Shown here: positions 9,627-21,200 of the stretch, one piece after another
Layout: each line of letters opens with the position of its first letter
Position numbering within the stretch: the stretch's first letter is position 1
Source of the DNA: Saccoglossus kowalevskii
Taxonomy: Eukaryota; Hemichordata; Enteropneusta; Harrimaniidae
Direction: 5' to 3'
Length of the DNA stretch: 34,098 nucleotides
Assembly: GCF_000003605.2 (NCBI RefSeq)
Contig: NW_003107591.1
Location: forward strand, 67,573 to 101,670
Position numbers and translations under genes: made by a program
The notes under the pieces: model-generated
Seen by the model: the letters and a program-made list of their open reading frames with translations, nothing else
Database searches by the model: none
What the model was told of the DNA's origin: nothing

Positions 9627-10556
9627 GTAAACATCGAAAGAAAGTGAAAAAAAATGCATTTCTGTTGTACCAAAGGATGCTAAAATACTTTATGCAAAAT
9701 AACTATTGCTTAATTTATACAAAGAAATTATCTGGACATTTATTTGATTTTTTTGAGATCAGTGAAACATTTAGGATGTACTCTGAAGCTCAAGATACAA
9801 CACGCTAAAACTAAAAGAACACACAACGTAAACACACAATCTGTAATATAATGGTTTCATGATATTATTTTTAAACAGGAGAATGCAACTTTGATTTTTG
9901 TGAAAGATTGTAGATTTTTTTTTCATCATTTTTGATTAAAATCGTAGTGCAAGAAGTAACTTGATTCAAAAAAAAGAAAATTATCGCAGCAAGTAAATAA
10001 AACATCCTTTCAATTGGGAGTCATGAAAAAGTGATTGTCGCATCTCAAAAACACTGTTCCTTTCATATCTGATAACTAAAATGATGATGATAGATATTTT
10101 TTTTTTAATTATTAAGATGATTTAAACTACAAAGTAGATTTTAAGTATAATAACGTTTTCTTTTGAATTGTGAATAATTTTGAAATAAAAAGTTGTGATT
10201 GAAATTTTTTCAAGTTCATGTATTGCTTGTTGCAAATATATACACATTTATGCTGTGAAATACTGAAGATTCAAAGATGCGAAATTTGAAAGAAAAAAAT
10301 GCTTATTTTTAACAACTTTTTTTTCATAAAATGAAAAAAAAAGTCACCCAAAACTAGCAAGTTTAATGACAGATAATTATGCAATATTGTTCAAATTATA
10401 ATAAAGCATGACATTTTGGTGCTCATCAAAAATAAGAGATTGTCCCATAACAAGCAGATCTTTTTTTTCTTTCTAAACAGATATATGGTTTTAAAAACAC
10501 TTGAAAAACTAGCAAATAATTCTCTTAAACAACTGCAGTATGCATGAAATTACCAC
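9627..10556. other. Intergenic AT-rich DNA
   Basis: Lies between the two convergent genes. It is dominated by poly-A and poly-T runs. I see no gene or clear element in it. Confidence 0.5.
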
Positions 10557-10803
10557 CAGTGTGCCCTCTAACAGGACTCAATTTGTAGAGATCCTGATTC
10601 AGAATGGAACCCCCCCCAATCAACTCAGCTTGTTGCCTGCTGGGGGGGGGGGGCAGTCTTAAAGTATAACAATAAAACACTACTAGACTGTATACTAACT
10701 GATTTAAGAAAAAAAAGTGGTGGCCCCTGAATTTCTTCGTTTGTACACTATGTTCATAAAATTCATTTTAGCAAAGTCTTTGTGTGTCTTGGAGGGCACA
10801 CTG
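10557..10803. mobile_element. hAT-type MITE with 8-bp target duplication
   Basis: The termini are CAGTGTGCCCTC at the left and its exact complement GAGGGCACACTG at the right. They are flanked by the identical 8-bp sequence ATTACCAC at 10549-10556 and 10804-10811. An 8-bp duplication with CAGTG termini is the hallmark of hAT transposons. The 247-bp body is non-coding and has opposing homopolymer C and G runs near 10608-10616 and 10641-10652. It is a non-autonomous copy. Confidence 0.88.
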
Positions 10804-11053
10804 ATTACCACATATGGTAATTGTTACATTATAGATTCATATTCTTTTAAAAAAAAACAAAAAAAAAACATTTTTTTGGTAAAAATGTGAATATATACAA
10901 GAATGATTAATCAGACATGGTCCAGCTGATACAAAGCTCATTCACAGTGCACTTCTGAATAGGAACTCAAAAATGTGTACAATTTTACTACGTTCATTTT
11001 CTGATATAGTGGCAATTGATTAACGCCTTCTAGTGGTAAATAGTACAAATTAA

Positions 11054-11495
11054 GGGACGACGTCAAAAGATCGATGTCGGATAAAAAACTTAATTCCTTT
11101 AGTTTTTTTCCAAACCCCCCCTACCCCCCACTGAAACTTAATTGATAAATATTGGTCATGGCGTCAGACTATATTCACCATTAAATACAAATTGATAATC
11201 GGACAGTAGTATTGCATAGCAGTTGGTTGTCGGGTGGGTGTAAAATGAGTTTACAAATGCACCTCATTTGACCACCAGATTTACACTCGAACCAAACCAT
11301 TTTTCTGTTTATTTTCCATTTTCGGTCATTTCTGTCCATGATTGGATAGAACTACAAATACTCCAAGATTTTTTTGACTTCATTAAAAAATAAAATCGTT
11401 TTTGTAGGATGGAAATTTTTTGAGGTCAAAACCCCCCACCCCCAAACTAAAGCAAATAAGTTTTTTATCCGACATCGATCTTTTGACGTTGTCCC
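11054..11495. mobile_element. MITE with ~52-bp inverted repeats and TAA duplication (PIF/Harbinger-like)
   Basis: The left end GGGACGACGTCAAAAGATCG and the right end (complement GGGACAACGTCAAAAGATCG) continue matching for about 52 bp with three mismatches. TAA is present on both sides (11051-11053 and 11496-11498). A 3-bp TAA/TWA duplication is typical of PIF/Harbinger elements. The 442-bp interior has no coding capacity. C-rich runs inside both inner flanks lie on the same strand, so they are not part of the inverted repeat. Confidence 0.85.
11308..11313 (-). terminator. Candidate poly(A) signal for HNF4, inside the MITE
   Basis: TTTATT on the plus strand is AATAAA on the minus strand. Scanning from the HNF4 stop at 11885, this is the first canonical hexamer found, ~570 bases downstream. 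A TATAAA variant occurs earlier, at ~11583-11588. Confidence 0.35.
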
Positions 11496-11884
11496 TAAAA
11501 GTTATAAAGTTGAATGTTCTCATCAGAATACAACCATGACCAACCTTGAAATTCTTCAGATTTGGGTTGAAAAAAGTAACAATTTATAACTTAAAATATT
11601 AACAAGCAAGCCCTACAAATACAACACATGCAAGAAATATGGCAAATATGTTAATCACGATATTATATATTCATATAGATTCAAAAAAATAATGCTTTTA
11701 TCTTAATTTTAACAATTGGTTGTTGATGGCCACTGCACTAGAAAGCATTCCTCAAAGAAAAAAAGGCCAAATATACTAAAACATAAAAAATCCCCTCTGA
11801 GATGTTTCAGGGACGGTTTTAAAAAATAATAAAATGGTATCTTCCCTCAGTTCAAGATGTGTTCATAACTGGATTCGTTCAGTT

Positions 11885-12267
11885 TCAACTTGCAGTCACT
11901 CTTGTTTGAGTGGCACTAGTGGTTATAGTAGGTGGTGTACTTGCAGCAGTTACGGCGACAGTGGTCATGTCTTCATATCGGATACCACTAGATGCTGCGA
12001 TGACTTCTCTTTTGAATGCATGCGTGGAGCTGGCTACTACAGCGGCTCTTGTATAATCCATATCAGATAAATCTTCACGTTTTGGCCCATGTGCAGCAAC
12101 TTGTTGCAGTTTCAGAAATTCACTTGCTGTAGGATGGGATGCTGCACTGATAGATGCTTCACTCGGTTGCAGTTGATGCATTATAGGGTGGCCGTTGGTT
12201 AGATGGTCTGTTGTAGGATTGGCTGCTGCTGCTGCCATCATGCTATGTTGTGTGTCATTGCTTGTAC
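11885..12267 (-). CDS. HNF4: HNF4 terminal exon: F domain
   Basis: The acceptor is TCATTTTCAG and the stop is TGA at 11885-11887. It encodes residues 342-468: a poly-Ala run (MMAAAAAN), a His/Asn/Thr-rich stretch, and a Ser/Thr/Ala-rich end. In vertebrates the F domain is proline-rich and represses AF-2. Here the sequence is largely unrelated, but AFKREVI (425-431) resembles the extreme C-terminal KQEVI of vertebrate HNF4A and fits a sumoylation consensus (hydrophobic-K-x-E). About 37 further residues follow it. The single open frame and correct junction phase support it. Confidence 0.92.
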
Positions 12268-15200
12268 CTGAAAATGAAAGATACATAGCTTGTCATGCAG
12301 GCTTGAATGAATTAAGGTATAGCAGCAAGTTCCCTGACACTTTCCAGGCTAGAGATTGTTCGAAATTTTGAAACTGTTAATAGTACACATACTCAAAAAA
12401 GTATTTTAATATATAGAGAAAAAAAGGCACACATATGTGATTAAAATTCTTAAGAGTTTGTTTACATTGCTCTTCGCTTGAAGTGTCTGGATTGCTTCTG
12501 ATTGCTACCTAAAATGATGGTGTGGCTTAAATTAACACAACACTTGCTGAAAGCCTCCGGATAGCCAAATTGACTGGTATATAATGGCTGTTATATGTAA
12601 TTGTAAACCAGAACAGTATGAAGCCTATCCATGCTAAATTGCAACTGATATTAAGGTGTAGTGACCATATTTTGTAATAAATAGGTGTTTATTCAAATGT
12701 CTGCCACAAAAATCAAACTATTTTATTTTGAATTAAAAAAAAAAATTGTTTATACAATGTTAGAAATGCATAACTTTGAAGAACTGAGTATTACTAAAAT
12801 TAATCTTATCAAATATGTGTAGCACATACATGTATATTAAAGCGTGGAAATGCCTCAAAAGAATTTTGTGTTTGTTTCACAATATTTAATTACAACCTTT
12901 TTATGTCCCGTGTTTTTTTTTTGTATATGATCTCGCAGTGAATGATAAATTGTCTATCGATCGTTATTTGAAATTAAAGCTGCAGAGCTGTTTTGTCAGG
13001 TCCAAGTGAATGTTAAAGTTGTTATTGCTTGTATATATTCTATATAAATGATAATATATGCCATAACAAATTCAGATCCACAGAAAGTGGTCAAATAACC
13101 ATTTTCTGTTTAATTTCCACCTAATCATGTGACATGTCTTTTCTCAAACTTGAGAGGTATTATTCAGATATAGTTTCAATTCTAACACCCCAGCCATTCC
13201 GAGGAAGCAGAGTTTTAAGCATTTTATCTGTTTTCTACTTTAAAAAAAAATGGCGGCCATAGTTACATGACCTCTGAAATGTTATCTGTTGTACATTAAA
13301 ATCTAGTATATGCCTTAACAAATTGAGATCGTCTAGACCCTCTGAAAGTGGTCAAAAAGCCATTTCCTGGTTAATTTCAATGAAAGATGGCTGCCAAACC
13401 AGGCGACAAATCAAAATTATGAAGGATAGGTGCTTCAGTTTCAGTTTAGAAGTTTAAGGAAAAGGGTGTTCAAGGGTGACAAAGAAATGGCAGAAGAACA
13501 AATTTGATCAAAAACTGGGAAAATCATGGGGCCCAAGATGTTGAAATGTGTCGACCATGATCGCGATAGTTTATACCAGATGCATATACCTTGATAAGAA
13601 GTGTCCCAAATGCTGAAATATACAGAAAGTTTTATTAATACCTCCAAGCAGCATTTCTTGGAGTAGATTATCTATCTTAGTGACACCAAACAACTTGGCA
13701 AACTGCACTTGCTCTATCATATGCCATGTGATACTCTGTAGTGATGGTAACACCAATAAGATTTCTCCAAAGCGGCCTCTCGAGTCGTATTGTCGGTCGT
13801 TAATGTAGTCTTCCAGGTTTATCTGTGCTTGATATCGTAACGATTTAATCTTCATTGAGTCGCTCAAACCTTTGGCATCTGAAATATCGTTATGGAAACC
13901 ACTTAGAATGGGTCAACATTTACTGGGACTTTAATTTTTTTTTTTTTTTTGTATGGATCACCAACTCATACTTTTGACATAATATTTGTTCAGAAAATAA
14001 TGAGATGGTACTGTTGCAACAAAAACACATTTATTTAAGTTGATCAAAATCAACAAAGTTTGACTTGAGAAAATTACAAATCGATTTATAAACCGAAGGC
14101 TAATTATTATTTTGGTCTCTAAACAAAGACAAAGCTACAAATCAAAGAAAGCTTAGAAAGAACTCCTGTGTGCTGAGAGTATTGAAGACACATTAAAAAT
14201 TAATTCAAAATTACTTGTATACTTGAGATATTGATGGAATAGCTGAAAACTAATTATGTAAATCAGATAGCTGATATGAACAGATTTGAGTGTAAAACTA
14301 ATAAGGCCTGCGTAATGTAATATCTTTGTACCAAGTTTCATTGAAATGTGATTAGAACAAAAAAAACTTTGAATTATTATTAGAGAATTAATATGAACAA
14401 ATTTCAACCCAAAATTAATCCGGCCTGTCTGTTCTGTACCAAATTGTATTCAAATGTGATAATCAGTAATTGAGATATCAGTATTAATTATTTTAATTAG
14501 GTGATTAATAAGTATAAATATTTACCAAAAACTAATTGGGTCTCTGCATAGTCCTAGGTTCATTGAAATGTGATGATGAATACTCTATAAAAGTTTCATT
14601 AAAATCCAATTAGTGGTTTTTTATATATCAGTGGAACATTCATGAAAAAAATTAACTAATTATGCGAATTAGGTAATTATATTCCACAATTATTTACCCT
14701 AAAACTAATCAGGTCTCTGCATAGTCCTAGAGGATCTATGTAGCAAGTCTCATTAAAATATGATGATCAGTACTTGAGTTATCAGGCGAAAAGCTGAAAA
14801 TTAACTAATTATGCTAACAAATAATTACCCCAAAACTAATCAGGTCTCTGCACAGTCCTTAAGTAACTATGTACCAAGTTTCATTGAAATGTGGTGATTA
14901 CTACTTGAAATATCAAAAGCTGAAAATGTATTAATTATGCAAATTAGGTAATTAATATGTACTGATATTATTCTAAAAACTATCAGGTCTGTGCAGTGTC
15001 CTATGACATCTATGTACCAAGTTTTATTGAAATGTGATGATTAGTACTTGAGATATCAGTGGAAAAGCCAAAAATTGATTAATCATTATGCAATTTAGGT
15101 AATTAATATTGCACAGATTTTTACCTAAAACTAATTAAATCTGCGCATTAGTTCAGAGCATCTATGCACCAAGTTTCATCAAAATCCAATGAGTGTACGT

Positions 15201-18200
15201 TCTTGAGATATCAGTGGAACACATACACACACAAAGAGACACATAGACAGACACACTAACTGCAAAGACTCCCTTTTTGTGCTTCGCACATGGGAGTCAA
15301 AAGTATTGCTGAAAGGTTGGTCACATAAAACAGGTGTTCTTTATACACAGGTTACTCATACATTATGCTGAGGTACTGCCTAAAAGTGGTCACTATAAAC
15401 AGGAGGTTTTTATACCAGGATGCTCATATGTTATTCCTTGGAACTGCTTAAAAGTGGTCACTATAGGCAGGTGGTTACTATATAGAGGTAAACTATTATG
15501 TATAACTTAGCAATTTAAACAAATTAAATTAAAAATTCCTTAAACTTTCACATTTTTTTTTTCAACCATGTCAAATTATGCACCCACCATGATATAGAAA
15601 CATGTCAAATCAGAAGCTGTTATGCTGTGATTCATGAAGATGTTCCCCATGTCTTGAAGCACATATATAAGTCAAGCTTTCAGGCTGTCTTGCACATGTA
15701 ACGCAAGTTTACTATGTGACATGTGACAATTGGGGACTTTGACATTCAGAGAGTTTAAATCCATGATAACACTGAAAACACCAAACATTTAGCTCTAGAT
15801 AGAATTCACTTTTCCACCGAGTTCTACACACCTCATTCAAATTCTGGCCACNNNNNNNNNNNNNNNNNNNNNNNNNNNNNNNNNNNNNNNNNNNNNNNNN
15901 NNNNNNNNNNNNNNNNNNNNNNNNNNNNNNNNNNNNNNNNNNNNNNNNNNNNNNNNNNNNNNNNNNNNNNNNNNNNNNNNNNNNNNNNNNNNNNNNNNNN
16001 NNNNNNNNNNNNNNNNNNNNNNNNNNNNNNNNNNNNNNNNNNNNNNNNNNNNNNNNNNNNNNNNNNNNNNNNNNNNNNNNNNNNNNNNNNNNNNNNNNNN
16101 NNNNNNNNNNNNNNNNNNNNNNNNNNNNNNNNNNNNNNNNNNNNNNNNNNNNNNNNNNNNNNNNNNNNNNNNNNNNNNNNNNNNNNNNNNNNNNNNNNNN
16201 NNNNNNNNNNNNNNNNNNNNNNNNNNNNNNNNNNNNNNNNNNNNNNNNNNNNNNNNNNNNNNNNNNNNNNNNNNNNNNNNNNNNNNNNNNNNNNNNNNNN
16301 NNNNNNNNNNNNNNNNNNNNNNNNNNNNNNNNNNNNNNNNNNNNNNNNNNNNNNNNNNNNNNNNNNNNNNNNNNNNNNNNNNNNNNNNNNNNNNNNNNNN
16401 TCCCCCATTTAACATGCAATTCTTTACTGTGATAAAGAGCTGGTCATCATTTTATATCATTTTGTATGTCACAAACATTGTACAAAAGATATTTTAAACA
16501 AAAACAGAAGTTGTGAAGACCACTACAGATTGTTGAACAAGCCATGGCATTTTAACATTTGATTGTAGAGTATAACCATGTATACACACCTGGATCAAAG
16601 AAAACAATCGCTTTCAAACACGCAAATTCGTGATCATCTATCTGGACATCATGAAGCGGTTTCACCAGCTCGTCAAGTATCCGTGCTGCAATCCGACTGA
16701 TTTCCAACTGTGGAGCATGTCTCGGTATTATGACATCATTTCCAAGCAGTAGGATGTCTTTGTAATTGAGTGAACGTTTAGCCACTCCCAGCACCAGGTG
16801 TTCACCAGCATGAGCTCTCAGAAGTGCCACCTGTTAGTGAAGTTAGGAATTAGTTTGGGTTCAAAGACGTGGGTTACAACACAAAATCAATTTCAGCGTA
16901 GTAGACCCAAATTTAACTATTTAGTATTACTACAATAAGATGTATGTTCTATGTTTAACATTTAGTAAATAATGCTGTTGAATACATGCACTAAAGTTTT
17001 ATTTGGACCAACAAAATATCTTCCCTTTCAATCATATGTGGTGCACTTTACTGGTATGCAAAATGATTGTGCAGACATCTCTGTATCGAATGGCAGTTTA
17101 ATATAATACAGTCCCAGTCAAACACGGATGGATTCTGAAGTTGTATAGTAAGAAAAATATTAATTTGAAGCTTTTGAAATGTAAAGTAACAGCTATGGGA
17201 TTCCCAAGCCTTGCCAAAAACCAAACATTATTAAGCAGTATGTAGAGTTTTCAACATATTTAATAAGGTATCATCAAGTCAGAAAATCACAAACAAAATT
17301 CTCTGTTTGTAAAAAGACTATATAACAAAACAAATATTCAATGTAAATTAATTTCCATTTAGATCAGTTTGAGTTGCACACCAGACTCTTTGAGTTTTTA
17401 CCCGCATTGCCATTATATGTTGGCTCCCTTTTGAATTTATAGGACAGCTACTCATACTGGTAGAACATCCGAGCAACATCGAACATACTCCCTAGACTAG
17501 TTGTGTTTAACATACTCCCTAGACTAGTTGTGTTTAACATACTCCCTAGACTAGTTGTGTTTAACAAACACCCAAAGCAGAATTAAAACAGCAATGTATT
17601 GTGGGATTTATTGTACAGACTGTAGAATTACTAGTATGTTTTTGGGTGTTCAACTCCCAGTTGAAGTTGAACCCTGGAACAGCCAATCATGAGCCAGCAC
17701 TACAACTATTTTATGCTATGCTTACCTGGTCATCTAATGGTAATTCACAAAAGCTAGGTATATATTTGGCCCATTCCACTAACACTAATAACTGCTGCTT
17801 CATGCTTTCACATATGTCTTCAAGCACCGCAACCTTTTTATTCGATGATATGGTGTTCTCTGACAATGGTGGCGCCATCTGATGGGGAAACATCTGTAAA
17901 AGAACATGATGAATATTAATAACTACAATATTAGTAAATTGACTTTTTGATTGTGGGGGTCGGCATCAGAATAACAAGGCTTTAATTAGTTGATGACAAT
18001 GGTTACAGAATTAAATTCATATGGGAGTATGTTATTCAGAGACCACATTTATTCAAAGCGCACTAAACCACAATTTGGACTTGATCATTAAAATATAACT
18101 TATTTTGTCTGGTTAACAGACCTTTGTTGTTGATGCCAATATAAGAGTCATGTCAACATAGAATTGATTATGAATAAAAAATTATTACTGGATTTAATCT

Positions 18201-21200
18201 GAGGTTTGGCTGGTAAGAATATACAGTGACTTGTGAATTAAAATCAACATGTGGACAATATAAGAAATATTGGTGTATCAAAAAATATAATTAATATATA
18301 GTAATGAAAAATATATAGTAGTTTAACAAGTGAAATATGTGCATTTAAATTTTGGAAAACAAAAATTGAATTTTACATTTTACAGCACTTTTAATATCAA
18401 TCCTTTGAGCACCATAGTTAACTTTTGTCACCAATAAAAAAATTAAAACCAAAAATTTTTTCATAATTTTATTTTTTGTATAATTTGATCAAGACTTGTA
18501 ACGAATAGAAAAATTTTGTTTATTTTGTTTAATACAATTATTAAAACATCATACAGAAAATGGAAAAATGTTATGGCGGGAAAAAATGTTCTCAAAAAAT
18601 GCACTCAAAGGGTTATGATGACAGACACTGTAGTGTTTTTGTAACACTATTATTCACATGCAGGAAGTGAGTAGTAGATTCAAGTCTATAGAACCAAGGT
18701 TTAATAAGTAATAAGGTATGCAACTAGTGTGACTTGAGATGAAGATCTCGCATGAATTGTGATACAATTGCAAATATTTCTAATATTAACAGTGAGTCTG
18801 AGTGAAATGTACAGTGTTCATCTTGGATTGTCCTTATATGTACAAATACCGCATTTAAGTGTTTTTATGCATCATTGTCATAGTGGAAGCAGGATAGATT
18901 GACAGGCGTATGAAACTCACGATTAAAAGAATCACTAAAAATGAATTCAACTTGCATACCCTTCCACTTATAAATCTTTGATAGACCCAACATGAATTCA
19001 AAGAATAAAATTTTTTTTTTTTTTACATGTTGAATGAAAATAATTTATGGACACAGTGAGTTACATTCAGTTAAGATTCATTACGATGGCAAAGTGACAA
19101 AGCTGACCAGCTGCCAGATAATTATTAGATTATTAATACATATTCTACATATATGCGTGCATACTTAAGAAATATACTTACCGATAATTCAGTCTGAATC
19201 ATATAACAATGTATAAGGTAGGCCAATGATCACCATGGATACAAAACCTAGAAGATGGTGAACATGGGGATAAAATGAAATGGTATGACATCAGGTACTC
19301 CTACACAACATGCAAATGAGGGTGGAATGGAATGGTTTTATTATGAACAACAACATATATAGAAATACAATTGACTGACCTGACGGGAAAGAACTTCAGC
19401 ATTTAGAAGCATATTTACAGACATACTGCCGCTGGTTAGGTTGTCTTCGTAGCTGGTTCTACGAGTGCTGATTCGGTCCCTTTCATTTTGAACAGCTGAA
19501 ACAGAAATGACTGATACAATAGGGTTACCTTGTTCATTACAGAGCGTGTGGCAATGTTACATATCAGTGGGGTGATCAAGTCAACACAATTTAATGTCGC
19601 GTGTAAACATACACACAGTCATAGATTATTATTTTTTCCAGAGACCATTAGCTACTGTAGCAGTATAAATTTGACATAGGCAATCCTTTACACAAATTTG
19701 ATGAACATTTTCTTTCTTTACCATAAAACAATCATCATATTAATCAACATTTTTTACAAGACAACTTCAGGATATATTTTAATGCACAAGTGATATGAAC
19801 AAGCCAGCCTCCTACTTAGATTTAAAAGCGATTATTGAGCAGTATATACATTTGTTCTAAGTGTCGGGGCTTTGAAGAAGTGTCAAAATACCTGTCGACT
19901 CGTCATGGCAGCAGTGTACTTCAGACACGTACCACTGTCACAACACATCAAAGTGACATGACTCAAAATGTTGCAATATACTCTGCTGTAATATATCAAC
20001 TGAGTATAACTTTTTAAAATAACCTACTTGAAAGCTATCAGTAACTGTGACATCGCATTATAGATATTTACCTTCTTTTTTCATACCAGCTCTGAAACAT
20101 TTTTTCAGTCGACAGTAGCGACACTGGTTACGCTTGTCTTTATCAACCACACATGTTCGACTGAAACGACAGGAATACACATGGTTCTTCCTTACACTGC
20201 GACGGAAAAATCCTTTGCATCCATCACAACTAGATGCACCATAGTGTTTTCCAGTTGCTCTGTCTCCACATATTGCACACACGGCATTGGCCGAAGTCCC
20301 GTTCATTTCGGCTTCTGAGTACAGAATAAAAAAAAATATTTAATTGTTTAGAATTCCATAATGCTAAATTTGTTTTTTTGTTTGAACTTCATTTATATAG
20401 GGTTAAGTCTATTCATCAATCAATATGGTAAGCTTCCATTAAGTATTGTTTTCGAAGAAAGTTTTTATCAACCCTTGATAATCTGTTAATCTTTGGCAAA
20501 ACAGTTGTAGTGTTCCTTTGCATGCTAGGTACGATACGCAGCAATTTTATATACCCTGATCTCTAACTCAAAATGGACCCACAAGTGGGCAGAATTATGA
20601 ACTCTCTTTTTATTGTTGATTCATGAATTGAACTTGCAATCTCCTTGACACTGGTAGGACAAAATTAAATCTGATCTATTTTCCAAATTATGATTATGAT
20701 GTATTTTTAACATGAAAATGGTCGATAATCAGCCATCTTAAATTGGATCAACCAAATTGACATGATATATAATGTATACGTTAAAGTTTGATTGTGATTG
20801 GTAAAAGCATTGAAAAGATAAGGCTCCAGAATAGCCCGACATGTAGGCATGAGTGGCGTCCTCGCCGGCCGAACAGCATCAGACCCTACTAACGTCTGAC
20901 AGAATAGCGTATGTCTTGTCGGCATGACCAATACTGTGAATTCGCATAGTTCATTCCATCTTGCAATGAGTTTCAATGAATATTCATTAAGTCAACCAAC
21001 AAATAAACTCTGCCATGGATGGTTACTCTTTGTCACTATCTATGTTCCTGCACTTTGATTGGTACCGACAAGAAATCATCGGTGGAAGTAAAAAATTACA
21101 TCGTTCTGTTAGCCGTGTGTTGGGTTTGAAGTACCGCGAACGGCGCAACTCATGCAACCTTTTCCAGAACAACATTTATTAAAACAAAATAGCCATCGGT

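Noticed and set aside
11834..12070. Plus-strand Cys/Ser-rich frame
   Set aside because: It is antisense to the HNF4 F-domain exon.
15712..16419. Minus-strand open frames spanning the run of N
   Set aside because: They exist only because unknown codons are counted as open; the flanking residues show no similarity to anything.
17601..17882. Plus-strand frame over an HNF4 exon
   Set aside because: It is the antisense of the exon at 17726-17893.
20707..20976. Minus-strand frame upstream of the HNF4 zinc-finger exon as a possible A/B exon
   Set aside because: It has no donor in the right phase and no HNF4-like residues.
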